Of a stretch of DNA of 64,000 nucleotides, positions 39,301 through 45,023 are shown piece after piece. The notes under the pieces are model-generated. The model had not been told where the DNA came from and did no database searches. It saw only the letters and a program-made list of their open reading frames with translations. Each line of letters starts with the position of its first letter. The first letter of the stretch is position 1. The position numbers and the translations under genes are program-made. The stretch lies in NCBI GenBank assembly GCA_907163375.1, contig CAJQUW010016162.1:248001-312000 (forward strand), read 5' to 3'. This DNA is from Prostheceraeus crozeri. Its lineage: Eukaryota; Platyhelminthes; Polycladida; Euryleptidae.

Positions 39301-42300
39301 TGTAACTGCAAATTTTAACATAGAAATTTCAGGAAAATTGTTGATATACTTTAACGAAAAGTGTCTGTTTGCACACTTTGCTTCATCCTCTGTCACTGAA
39401 TGATAACTCATTTGAAAGATCATGATCTGTAGATGATTTCTATAATAACCAGTTCAACAAAATACCAATTTGTGTAACTTTTATGAGCAAAAATTCGAAA
39501 AAATGGAGTCAACACCATAAATGTCACAATTTTACCACTGGAAATACATAGGATTGTGTTTACCTCTCTATTTCTGAAAAGCAAATGATCTGATCCGGCA
39601 GACGCGAAGTTTTGCAGTAGGTTAGAGGTGTACTATGCTATGTGAAAGTTTTATGTACTACCTCGTTCCCTGCACAACTTAACGCTAGCTCCCGGACTAT
39701 AGTAGCAAGTCAAATGGAAATAGGCATGTACTGACTACAGATTTATGTTAAATTGGTGTACTAGTAAAAGCAAAATCGCTATCAAGATAGATTGTATAAA
39801 AATATATTAAAATATATCCAAGTGTACACGCATGCAACATGGGGTTTTTACAGATTAGTAGACGACCTTGCTATTGTTTAGTGAAAATAAGCAGATTTTT
39901 TTGAATTATGATGCAGAAATTTATAAATAAATTATAGTGATGTCATTAGTCTAGGGCGAATAAAAGTCCAAAAAGTACAAATTCTTAAGATAGGTCAATT
40001 TTACATAAGATCCTCAAATCTGGTCTTCAAATTTGATCTGCTAACCCCCTTGAGCAGTTATTAGGTCCAAATAAGGTACAAAAAAATCGTTAGGTACAAA
40101 AATGTTAAACAAGCTGATAGGCCTATTATGAAGCTCATCTTCATTTTTCCTATCCCTATTTGATCTATCGTTGCTGTTGTCATTCATTTTTTAAATGATC
40201 TGTCATTTTTACTCCCATTCGACCTCCCGTTCCTGATCCTCGCTACACGTCACACACAGAGAGCAAGAGCAGATAGCTGAGCCGGCTATGATGATTGTTT
40301 TCGGACAAGCTCGTGTAATCGTGAGATGACGTTGCTTGCCAAAATCAGACCACGAACCTGATTGGCAGAGAAGAGGTCCTATTGTATTTCAAGAAACAGA
40401 GCGCATATTTTCTCCGTGTGTGTGAAGATATCGACCAGCAAGTGCGTCATACTGACTGCTGAGGTAAACGTCTCTTCGCTCAAGTATTGTTCGCGTCTTC
40501 CACCATGCCGAAAATTGCTGCGACCAAGTCATCGAAAGTGAAAACATACACTGAAAAATATCCGAAGGAATTCAGTGCAGCCCCGAACAGCGAACTTTTC
40601 TGCAAACTGTGTGAGAACATTGTGAAATGTGACAAATCCTACCACGTTGAAAGTCATCGAAATTCTAGAAGGCACAGCAATAAACTTTCAAGCTCTGTTT
40701 CCTTATCTTCGTCGCAATCGTTCTTGACTTCAGAACCAGCTACATTTACCGCAATGATTACTAAGGCATTCCTAGAAGCTGACATACCGCTTCATAAGTT
40801 GCAGCATGCTTCCATTGAAGAATTGTTCGCCTACATGAAGAAGCCATTGCCCTCTGTTTCTGCGTGCCGACAACTTGTGCCGAAATTAGCAGCCGATGAA
40901 AAAGAGAATTTGAAATCCAGATTATCCGGTAGGAATATCTTTCTAGTTGTTGACGAATCTGAAGTTCAAAGAAAGAAGTTCGTGAATGTTCTCGCTGGAA
41001 GTCTGGAAACTCCAGACAAAGTATGGCTTTATGACTGCGTTCCTCTGATCAAGAGTCTTAACAGCGCCATGGTCTGTCAAATCGTCGACGACTGCACTCG
41101 TGACTTAAATGCGGCACGGAGCGACTTCTTCCTTCTTTTATCCGATTGTGCACGATACATGAAATCAGCCGGCCAGCAATTAAAAAGCTTCTACCCTCGC
41201 CTATTTCATGTCACATGTACTGCACATCTGCTTTACAACTGTGCAATGAAGGTACGAACTCATTATCCGGCAATAGACCGTCTGATTGCTTCCATAAAAG
41301 CAGCAACTGTAAAAAATGGTGACAGAAGGCAACAGTTTTCGGAAATAGGTCAACCCCCAAAGCCCGCACTAACCAGATGGGGTACGTGGTTAGAGGCTGA
41401 GTTCTGGTACGCAGAGCACTTACCGACCATTCGCAATATTGTGGAGACCTGGGAAGGAGATGGTGTTCTAGTCACTCGTGCCAAGGCTACGGTCATGGAT
41501 GAAAATCTGCAAACTGAGCTTCGTAGTGTTTTAGATTATCGCTCAATTGCTTCATTGCTGCATACGATGACCTCGTCAGTCAGCACAATCTCACATGCCT
41601 TCGGAAGTCTTTCCGAGATCAGCTTTGGTCAAGATATCTGTGACATAAAGGCGTACATACAAGCGCATTCAAAAAAATGACCTGTCTGCAATAATAGAGA
41701 CGACAATGCAAGATGTCTCTCCTGCTGATTACAATCTCCTACGGCACGCTCAGCCCTCGTCTGCTGTGGTTGAGAGGAGTTTTTCGATATTGAAAAAACA
41801 TCTTGAAAGACAACAGAAATTTTTGCCTCGAAAACATTCGTTGTTATGTGATTCTCAATTTCAACTCATCAGTGTAAACAAGTGAATGCATTATTAATGC
41901 ATGTATATCTTTTCAGCGAAAATACTTGGATAATATTCTGTTCATTTTTGTGAATTCATTTGAGATCGGGTCTTAAATATATGATGTAATATCGAAATTA
42001 ATTAATATTATAGGTTCAAAAATAAGGTCAAAATTTTGAGATTTTGGGGTACAAAAGGCGGATTTTTAGGTACTGAAAAAAATCGCCCTAGTCATTACTG
42101 ATTATTCCCTATAAGCGCCATGCTTCAAGGAATATTTGCATTAGTTCAGACTGATGAATTAATCAGTTTCGGTGAATTTCAATCTCATGATCATTTCATT
42201 TTCAGCACTTTTTACTAGTGAATGCAAAATATTTTCAGGCTATCGGTATTGGTGTGGAATTCTGTTCTCATATTGTTCGTTCCTTCGCCATGAGCACTCA

Positions 42301-42774
42301 AGGTGACCGTCGAGATCGTGCTCATTTTGCACTTTCGCATATGGGAAGTTCTGTTCTCAGTGGCATCACATTGACCAAATTGGCTGGAATCATTGTCCTG
42401 GCATTTGCGAAGTCACAACTATTCAGGATCTTCTATTTTCGAATGTTTTTGGGCATCGTGATTTTCGGCGCTCTCCATGGTCTCGTATTCCTGCCAGTTT
42501 TGCTGAGTTATGTTGGTGAGTCTGATGATTTTCAAATTATATTTCACACTCCGCAAGGAAAGTCCGTTTGAAGATTAAATAAATAAAGAAGATGCTATGT
42601 AGATTCATGAAGAAGATTTCTATTTAGTCATGTAATTAGCTTACTTGGACTATGACGTCATCAATTATCAAACTGTGACGTCATGAATTTTGTTTTGTTC
42701 CAGTCTATAGCCACGATTGTTCGACATTAACGGAACATCAAGCAATCAATGTGTTAGAACAATACATTCAGTAA
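15252..42774 (+). CDS. NPC1: NPC1 intracellular cholesterol transporter, C-terminal half (nine exons)
   Basis: NPC1 moves cholesterol out of the late endosome/lysosome lumen, taking it from NPC2 through its N-terminal domain and passing it along the sterol-sensing domain. Exons: 15252-15386, 17703-18080, 22362-22676, 23642-23835, 25195-25431, 30357-30563, 35908-36139, 42239-42515 and 42704-42774. All borders are GT-AG and all phases agree. The roughly 680 codons align end to end with the part of human NPC1 from the start of the sterol-sensing domain to the C terminus, so about half the protein lies upstream of the window or was not recognisable. Diagnostic blocks include [62 protein letters not shown] and FCSHI. 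These favour NPC1 over Patched or Dispatched. NPC1L1 is not excluded but is vertebrate-type. Confidence 0.93.
15456..16560 (+). pseudogene. Penelope-like retroelement remnant in NPC1 intron
   Basis: Degenerate reverse transcriptase of the Penelope class on the + strand. [14 protein letters not shown] (about 15560) matches the PLRPIVS fingers motif. [20 protein letters not shown] (about 15690) is motif [18 protein letters not shown] (about 15880) is motif B. WLRYVDDV (about 16000) is motif C, and FLDILI follows near 16135. A downstream block, [20 protein letters not shown] (about 16390-16450), matches the linker before the GIY-YIG domain, which I cannot find. The motifs lie in different frames with stops between them, so the copy is old. 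Confidence 0.75.
16561..17702. other. NPC1 intron, no further feature
   Basis: T-rich intronic sequence up to the branch/acceptor region of the next exon. No gene recognised. Confidence 0.5.
17703..18080 (+). CDS. NPC1: NPC1 exon b: core of the sterol-sensing domain
   Basis: This exon has 126 codons, in frame on both sides, between CTTGCAG and GTAAAT. It encodes four hydrophobic helices of the sterol-sensing domain with the hallmark [20 protein letters not shown], the charged loop [16 protein letters not shown], then [20 protein letters not shown] and [20 protein letters not shown]. The closest human blocks are [16 protein letters not shown] and MPAVHTFSLFAGLAV. It is uninterrupted and fully open, as expected of a functional gene. 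Confidence 0.95.
18618..18822. repeat. Half copy of the 38954-39697 foldback element
   Basis: From CTTTTATGAGCAAAAA to GTGAAAGTTTTATG this segment follows 39477-39650 block by block: ATGTCACAATTTTACC, CCGGCAGACGCGAA, GCAGTAGGTTAGAGGTGTA. Substitutions and length changes are many. It is an older, partial relative inserted in the mariner element. Confidence 0.75.
18937..19212 (-). pseudogene. Tc1/mariner transposase C-terminal fragment
   Basis: The frame contains [20 protein letters not shown] followed by [15 protein letters not shown]. The W-P-x-x-SPDLN-x-x-D spacing is that of the third catalytic residue in the DDE/D domain. [20 protein letters not shown] precedes it but is not recognisable. 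The length (91 codons) is about a quarter of a normal transposase. Confidence 0.75.
19607..22361. other. NPC1 intron, mostly unrecognised
   Basis: Intron between exons b and c, right of the mariner element. A patch at 20350-20480 repeats ACCGG/CCGGT several times without a clear period. Nothing else supports a gene or an RNA. Confidence 0.5.
22362..22676 (+). CDS. NPC1: NPC1 exon c: end of sterol-sensing domain, cytosolic loop, next helix
   Basis: This exon has 105 codons in phase 0 between CATTTCAG and [21 protein letters not shown] ends the last sterol-sensing helix. A cysteine-rich cytosolic stretch (CCCCFTC, residues about 21-27 of the exon) and an acidic linker follow. [20 protein letters not shown] then leads into the next membrane helix, which ends at [14 protein letters not shown]. 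The last block matches human VDIGLDQSLSMPDDSYM across the exon junction. Confidence 0.93.
22677..23641. other. NPC1 intron
   Basis: Intron c-d (965 bp). No embedded feature recognised. Confidence 0.6.
23642..23835 (+). CDS. NPC1: NPC1 exon d: start of luminal cysteine-rich domain
   Basis: This exon has 194 bp and ends in phase 2 (TA, completed by C of the next exon). It encodes [20 protein letters not shown] and then [19 protein letters not shown], matching human [25 protein letters not shown]. Two cysteines of the luminal domain are present ([11 protein letters not shown]). The donor is GTAAGT. Confidence 0.93.
23836..24764. other. NPC1 intron
   Basis: First part of intron d-e. No feature recognised before the degenerate repeats. 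Confidence 0.5.
24765..25010. repeat. Degenerate tandem repeat of about 30 bp
   Basis: Repeated units of the type GGGTAGCTACTCATGG followed by a variable TGGATTTGATT. One 24-bp stretch (GATTTGATTGGGTAGATAGC and the next four bases) occurs twice in a row near 24852-24900. It lies in the intron directly before NPC1 exon e. Confidence 0.7.
25195..25431 (+). CDS. NPC1: NPC1 exon e: luminal cysteine-rich domain
   Basis: This exon has 237 bp, starting with one base that completes a tyrosine codon and ending with two bases of a glycine codon. It encodes [11 protein letters not shown] and a cluster of seven or more cysteines ([23 protein letters not shown]), then [20 protein letters not shown]. Human NPC1 has SSWIDDYFDWVKPQSSCC and [20 protein letters not shown]. 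Its first 160 bases from the second position on are repeated at 26216-26375. Confidence 0.95.
25432..26080. other. NPC1 intron
   Basis: First part of intron e-f, before the hairpin element. No other feature seen. Confidence 0.5.
26081..26530. mobile_element. Foldback element (Penelope-like ends) carrying an NPC1 exon fragment
   Basis: Two arms of about 130 bp are inverted copies of each other. The left arm (26081-26212) ends in CGTCCGCCGCGGACTTATTC. The right arm (26395-26527) begins GTCTATGAATAAATCCGCGG. Each arm holds the hairpin GTCCGC/GCGGAC followed by GAAACGTCGGGC, a pattern like the terminal regions of Penelope-like retroelements. The 182-bp centre is almost entirely a copy of NPC1 exon e. 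It lies 0.65 kb downstream of that exon in the next intron. Confidence 0.75.
26216..26375 (+). pseudogene. Duplicated fragment of NPC1 exon e
   Basis: This 160-bp segment matches 25196-25355 with seven differences and no gaps (constant offset of 1020 bp). The match starts one base inside the exon and none of the upstream intron is included; it stops inside the exon. Six of the seven differences are C in the exon and T in the copy; the seventh is G to C. The fragment lacks splice sites of its own and would change SW to FS at the SWLDDYF motif, so it is not a usable alternative exon. Confidence 0.92.
26608..26752 (+). repeat. Direct repeat, left copy
   Basis: About 145 bp from AAAAAGTTTTAATC through GTCCATTTACACCGGACGCG to GAGTAATTATGA. 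It is repeated in the same orientation at 27274-27420 with few differences. The pair brackets the transposase HTH frame at 26921-27313. Confidence 0.88.
26921..27313 (+). pseudogene. Transposase N-terminal helix-turn-helix domain
   Basis: The 130-codon frame has [20 protein letters not shown] and [20 protein letters not shown], a paired-type helix-turn-helix, then [15 protein letters not shown] and [20 protein letters not shown]. This is the DNA-binding half of a Tc1/IS630-related transposase. The catalytic DDE half is absent. The last 13 codons run into the right copy of the flanking direct repeat, so the frame end is not native. The start could be the ATG at 26921 or the one at 26936. Confidence 0.7.
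27274..27420 (+). repeat. Direct repeat, right copy
   Basis: Second copy of the 145-bp repeat at 26608-26752, same orientation, spacing 666-668 bp. It is followed directly by LINE reverse-transcriptase sequence. Confidence 0.88.
27424..27790 (+). pseudogene. LINE reverse-transcriptase N-terminal fragment
   Basis: The + strand frame to 27749 encodes [20 protein letters not shown] and then [11 protein letters not shown] and [13 protein letters not shown]. This is the block before motif A in RTE-like LINEs (consensus AAGPSG...W..S.L...YKGKGD....NYRGI.L). It stops at a stop codon where RGIKL would follow. No endonuclease or catalytic motif is attached. Confidence 0.75.
27795..30000 (-). pseudogene. 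LINE (RTE-like), degenerate copy on the - strand
   Basis: Read from high to low: [17 protein letters not shown] (about 29800) resembles the first endonuclease block [26 protein letters not shown] is the linker. [20 protein letters not shown] and [16 protein letters not shown] (about 28990-28900) are the block before motif [17 protein letters not shown] (about 28860-28810) is motif A. YADN (about 28150) stands for motif C, with the second catalytic aspartate replaced. [12 protein letters not shown] (about 27960) is the thumb region. Much of the endonuclease is missing, and motif B is replaced by an opposite-strand fragment at 28340-28690. Confidence 0.75.
28340..28690 (+). pseudogene. LINE C-terminal fragment inserted in the - strand LINE
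   Basis: The + strand frame at 28371-28646 encodes [25 protein letters not shown] and [16 protein letters not shown], the conserved C-terminal end of RTE-type LINE proteins. It lies between motif A and motif C of the opposite-strand copy. A 5'-truncated insertion of a second LINE is the likely cause; an internal inversion is the alternative. Confidence 0.7.
30357..30563 (+). CDS. NPC1: NPC1 exon f: end of luminal domain
   Basis: This exon has 207 bp, entering with one base to finish a glycine and leaving two bases of a serine codon. It encodes [20 protein letters not shown] then [20 protein letters not shown] and ends in EVFPY. Human NPC1 has [32 protein letters not shown] and YRVFPYS at the same places. 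The donor is GTAAGT. Confidence 0.95.
30564..30899. other. NPC1 intron
   Basis: Start of the 5.3-kb intron f-g. Nothing recognised. Confidence 0.5.
30900..31260 (+). pseudogene. LINE reverse-transcriptase C-terminal end (CR1/Jockey-type)
   Basis: The frame at 30937-31179 encodes [35 protein letters not shown] and ends in [11 protein letters not shown]. This is the end of CR1-type LINE proteins (consensus SVLLYG.PVWF...K..KL.....R..+II...HPLH.LLP). It resembles the LINE at 5765-6457, which has RIICGKEC at the same place. A short 3' UTR follows. It is a 5'-truncated insertion in the NPC1 intron. Confidence 0.75.
31261..32219. other. NPC1 intron
   Basis: No recognisable feature. Open frames here show no family motif. 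Confidence 0.4.
32220..33270 (-). pseudogene. LINE endonuclease fragment (CR1/Jockey-type)
   Basis: On the - strand the segment at 33260-33110 reads [20 protein letters not shown] and PDLCVITE, the start of an APE-type endonuclease. The frame at 32955-32698 has [11 protein letters not shown] and IMLTGYFND (consensus GDFND) and ends in NFQTRG (consensus P.TRG). The frame at 32435-32253 ([28 protein letters not shown]) is the linker before the reverse transcriptase. The reverse transcriptase is missing. Several frames and stops separate the pieces. Confidence 0.7.
33271..35907. other. NPC1 intron, mostly unrecognised
   Basis: Rest of intron f-g. At 35064-35099 a 36-bp stretch (CACAGAATTGAATATTTT onward to CTGCTTCGGT) also occurs at about 16213-16249 downstream of the Penelope remnant, so a further old repeat fragment is present. 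No gene seen. Confidence 0.5.
35908..36139 (+). CDS. NPC1: NPC1 exon g: first helices of the C-terminal membrane bundle
   Basis: This exon has 232 bp, with one base completing a serine codon and then 77 codons. It encodes [20 protein letters not shown], followed by three hydrophobic segments and [10 protein letters not shown]. It aligns with human [13 protein letters not shown] and SLNAVSLVNLVMS. The donor is GTAAGT and the frame is left in phase 0. Confidence 0.95.
36140..38953. other. NPC1 intron
   Basis: First part of the 6.1-kb intron g-h. A T-rich stretch with a TTTTAG acceptor-like site near 37660 was examined and does not begin an NPC1 exon. Nothing else recognised. Confidence 0.5.
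38954..39697. mobile_element. 744-bp foldback (palindromic) element, TA-flanked
   Basis: Two arms of about 345 bp, starting GTCCGGGAGCTAGCGTGAAG on the left and ending in the near-complement on the right, are almost perfect inverted copies around a loop of about 60 bp near 39302-39357. TA dinucleotides flank both ends (38952-38953, 39698-39699), as for Tc1/mariner-mobilised MITEs. No coding capacity is evident. The near identity of the arms argues for a recent insertion. A partial older relative sits at 18618-18822. Confidence 0.88.
39950..42090 (+). mobile_element. hAT transposon in the last large NPC1 intron
   Basis: Ends: TAGGGCGAATAAAAG at 39952 and its inverted counterpart ATCGCCCTA ending at 42090. 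The flanks GTCATTAG (39942-39949) and GTCATTAC (42091-42098) make an 8-bp target duplication with one mismatch, the size hAT elements generate. The interior carries a nearly intact transposase in the + orientation. One frame change and an imperfect duplication suggest moderate age. Confidence 0.85.
40505..41885 (+). pseudogene. hAT transposase with BED-like zinc finger and hATC domain
   Basis: The frame is open from 40487 to 41680 (an in-frame ATG at 40505 begins [20 protein letters not shown]). [20 protein letters not shown] is a C2H2/BED-type zinc finger, as in CGGBP1-related hAT proteins. [11 protein letters not shown] and [10 protein letters not shown] are candidate catalytic-core blocks, and [11 protein letters not shown] contains the conserved RW. 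The dimerisation (hATC) block [15 protein letters not shown] lies in a second frame from about 41665 to the TGA at 41883-41885. A single shift near 41655-41675 therefore separates the last 60 or so codons from the rest. Total length of about 455 codons is short but reasonable for this subfamily. Confidence 0.85.
42239..42571 (+). CDS. NPC1: NPC1 exon h: last membrane helices, with alternative end
   Basis: The acceptor TTTTCAG is followed by [40 protein letters not shown], and [20 protein letters not shown], matching human ISVEFCSHITRAF, AHMGSSVFSGITLTKFGGI and FQIFYFRMYLAMVLLG. After LLSYVG the sequence contains GGTGAGT, a strong donor at 42516. Splicing there leads to the exon at 42704. Reading through gives [17 protein letters not shown] and a stop at 42571, with overlapping AATAAA signals at 42578-42587. 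Both ends look usable. Confidence 0.92.
   Translation, partial: AIGIGVEFCSHIVRSFAMSTQGDRRDRAHFALSHMGSSVLSGITLTKLAGIIVLAFAKSQLFRIFYFRMFLGIVIFGALHGLVFLPVLLSYVGESDDFQIIFHTPQGKSV
42578..42587 (+). promoter_or_regulatory. Poly(A) signals for the unspliced NPC1 end
   Basis: Two overlapping AATAAA hexamers begin 7 bp after the read-through stop codon. They would serve a short 3' UTR if the GTGAGT donor at 42516 is not used. Confidence 0.5.
42704..42774 (+). CDS. NPC1: NPC1 candidate terminal exon i
   Basis: A polypyrimidine tract and CAG at 42701-42703 (TTTTGTTTTGTTCCAG) precede a frame that continues exon h in phase: [20 protein letters not shown] then YIQ and TAA. The tail is about as long as the human cytosolic tail (roughly 25 residues) but shows no LLNF-type dileucine sorting signal. 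The intron would be 188 bp. No homology supports it beyond phase, length and splice sites. Confidence 0.5.
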
Positions 42775-42794
42775 CATGCTAAAATCAGCGGTGG

Positions 42795-43310
42795 CAGTTT
42801 GAGTAATCGTAGCCTAGTGGTTACCGATTTGGCAAGCTACCACGATGGGCGAGGGTTTCAATTCCACCGATGAGCAACTTTTTCGATGTTTATCTACGAG
42901 TAGTAGTAGTTCGTTATCTGGCTCTTGCAGCTGCCCTCAGTATTTGCATTTTGGCAGTAGCGTCTACGATCAAAATTATGATCCTCTCGCTTTCTGTCAT
43001 CACACCACGGTCTATGACTGCCAGGGAATTTTGCGCTTGAATTGTTCAAGTCTGTTGACCAAGGCCCAGTCGAACTGGCATTGTGGCATTTTCTCTGATT
43101 ATCAGTCTCACGGCAAAGCCAGGATAAACAAACGCAGAGCAGGCTGATACATAGTCCTCCAGTTTGTTCAGCCATTCTAGTTTGGCTAGTTTGGGCCATT
43201 CCAAGCCTCACTGAAGAGCCCTTGCTGGACGAAATGCTGCGAAGCAGTTTTGTGTTTAAATTGTTCAAGTCTGTGGACATCTTTCTATTCTATGCCCAGG
43301 TGAAAGGTCA
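42795..43310 (+). repeat. SINE-like sequence with tRNA-derived head
   Basis: TAGCCTAGTGG (42810-42820) is an A-box match and GGTTTCAATTCC (42854-42865) a decayed B box, at tRNA spacing. The body contains two copies of AATTGTTCAAGTCTGT (about 43039 and 43259). Near 43200 is CTGAAGAGCCCTTGCTGGAC followed by GAAA, a pattern like a hammerhead core. The A box shares GCCTAGTGGTT with the tRNA-like sequence at 9035-9117. Start and end are approximate. Confidence 0.5.
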
Positions 43311-43319
43311 ATCTGCAAT

Positions 43320-43576
43320 CTTTGTGATTATTAAGTGAATAGCAGATAAAACATTTTTGAGAAGTAATTTTTGAAAGAAATAAGAACGAAATTTTTCCCA
43401 ACGTTTCGCTCATAGTCCGTAGAGCATTCTCAAGGGTACAGATAAAACTTGAACTGATAACAAAATTTGAAAGTCAAAATTTGAAAAACATTAGAGTGGA
43501 AACTAGGTTAAAGGGACTAAAGTAAATCTTACATTTGCAAAGCTCACTTATATGTAAAAACATCTGGTAAATTGTG
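43320..43576 (-). pseudogene. Penelope-like element 3' region, left of the Polinton
   Basis: On the - strand the sequence contains CTTGAGAATGCTC, then a loop, then GAGCGAAACGTTGGG (43440-43400), the typical hairpin-plus-GAAACGTTGG sequence downstream of the Penelope open reading frame. The matching coding end is at 57645-57902, beyond the Polinton. The Polinton therefore split one Penelope copy. Confidence 0.65.
43571..43576. repeat. Polinton target-site duplication, left copy (ATTGTG)
   Basis: ATTGTG abuts the left terminal repeat and is repeated exactly at 57609-57614. Six base pairs is the duplication length known for Polintons. Confidence 0.95.
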
Positions 43577-44183
43577 AGTAGTTATAGGTATGAGATCCGG
43601 CGCATCGCTTCGCTCAGCACCGGATCCCACACCCCAGGTAGATACAAAAATGAAAAAATGAAAAAATGAGGGTCCTCTTGAAATTTATAAAAAATTGTTA
43701 AAATTAGGGACCTCTTGAAATTTAGCAAATCAAAATGCAAAATAGGGTCCTCTTGAAATTTAGCCAATCTAAATGCAAATTAGGGTCCTCTTGAAATTTA
43801 ACAAATCTAAATGCAAATTAGGGTCCTCCTAAAATTAACAAATCAAAAATGCAAATAAGGGCCTTCTGAAATTTAGCAAAAACAAAAATGAATATGATTA
43901 AAAATATTCATTTAAAAATGGAAGATGTAAAAACAAAAGAACCATCAGCCCCCTTATATCCTTCATTATCATATGAAATGGATAAAGCAAAACACAAAGA
44001 TAGAGTCAGGTACATGAAAGATAAGGAAGCGCAATTATTACTTAGATTAGAACATTATAATAAATTAAGAAAAAGATGGACTATAGTGAAGAATGTAACA
44101 CAAGGAGTTGGAGCATTTTTAACAATTTCTTTAGGCGCTCTCACTATTGTCATTTCATCTGGCGTTCTTACAATTCCTGTTGT
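43577..44183 (+). repeat. Polinton left terminal inverted repeat
   Basis: These 607 bp match 57002-57608 inverted, about 99% identical by eye. Parts in order: a hairpin GATCCGG...CCGGATC at 43594-43626; about six 38-bp subterminal direct repeats (43669-43890) built on AGGGTCCTCTTGAAATTTA; then the start of an open reading frame at 43888. Confidence 0.95.
43669..43890. repeat. Polinton subterminal 38-bp repeats (left)
   Basis: About six tandem units of 33-38 bp, each starting AGGGTCCTCTTGAAATTTA or a variant and ending in an A/T-rich AAATGCAAATT. The same array lies inverted at 57302-57517. Such arrays could bind replication or integration proteins; that is inference. Confidence 0.85.
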
Positions 44184-44190
44184 AATGTAA
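43888..44190 (+). CDS. Polinton terminal gene module (inside the left repeat)
   Basis: A frame starting MNMIKNIHLKMEDVKTKEPS has a charged middle and a hydrophobic C-terminal segment (GAFLTISLGALTIVISSGVL), a likely membrane helix. Nearly all of it lies inside the terminal repeat, so the same module is encoded at the right end (56941-57297) facing inward. Function unknown; I recognise no family. Confidence 0.6.
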   Translation: MNMIKNIHLKMEDVKTKEPSAPLYPSLSYEMDKAKHKDRVRYMKDKEAQLLLRLEHYNKLRKRWTIVKNVTQGVGAFLTISLGALTIVISSGVLTIPVVM

Positions 44191-44232
44191 TTGTAATGTA
44201 CATTCCTGTGTAATGCTGGCGTTCAATCTGAT

Positions 44233-45021
44233 ATGTTAGAAAAAATGCACCTAACTGAACAAGTGAAAACTGATTTTGAAAAAACTATTGCCCCACTCAA
44301 AATTCTTGAGAAAGAACTCGCAGTTCGTGATAAACGAATTGATATATCTGATCCAGTGCAGAAAACCATCATGGATGATTATGGTTTGTTAGAAGCAAAC
44401 ATAGACAAGAAATTACCGAAATCTATGCTATTTGAACATTCTACAATTTTTCTTGGTGCTAAGCCATCGCTTAGATTTTTCTTGGGTGGCGAAGAATTAT
44501 TTATAAATACTAAAGAAAGTTTAATTTTTGCACCAGACAAAACACCTTTCAGTTTAGACAGAAATTTGGTGGATTTATTAAGAGGAGCGGATTTAGATAA
44601 CTATCATACTGATGATCTACTGAAATACAAAACTATGTTAGACAAGGTTGGAACTGTAAAAACTCTTAAGCGTTATAAAAATTTGAATGGCTTATTATTC
44701 AAAACGTCTAGTAGCAGTAAAACAAGAACTGGTTATTCAACACCGCCTGGTTATTCAACACCAATGGCTGCTTCGCCAGCAAGAACTCCTTCTCCAGCAA
44801 GAACTAGTTACCCAAAAACAGGAACAGGTCTAAAAGAGACAACGGTTTTCCTGCCCGATGATCCGCAAGAATTAATAAACAGATTAGAGATTTTATTAGC
44901 TGCAACAAAAGAAGGACATAACTCTAGTTTTAACGAAATACATGCAATCTTAAAAAGACTATCAGAAAAGAAAATTATTAGTGAAAAAGACTACAAAAGC
45001 TTATCTAAATTATTTAGTTAA
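44233..45021 (+). CDS. Polinton accessory protein, unknown
   Basis: A 262-codon frame. The N-terminal part is mixed alpha-helical (KTDFEKTIAPLKILEKELAV). The middle holds a low-complexity stretch with repeats of GYSTP and SPARTP (about residues 165-190). The C-terminal 60 residues are helical and charged. It lies 2 bp upstream of the minor capsid gene on the same strand, so the two are probably co-expressed. Polintons carry several poorly conserved genes of this size; I do not recognise this one. Confidence 0.6.
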   Translation: MLEKMHLTEQVKTDFEKTIAPLKILEKELAVRDKRIDISDPVQKTIMDDYGLLEANIDKKLPKSMLFEHSTIFLGAKPSLRFFLGGEELFINTKESLIFAPDKTPFSLDRNLVDLLRGADLDNYHTDDLLKYKTMLDKVGTVKTLKRYKNLNGLLFKTSSSSKTRTGYSTPPGYSTPMAASPARTPSPARTSYPKTGTGLKETTVFLPDDPQELINRLEILLAATKEGHNSSFNEIHAILKRLSEKKIISEKDYKSLSKLFS

Positions 45022-45023
45022 AA

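Noticed and set aside
39226-39423. 65-codon frame in the palindrome
   Set aside because: It lies across the arm and loop of a near-perfect inverted repeat; no protein motif.
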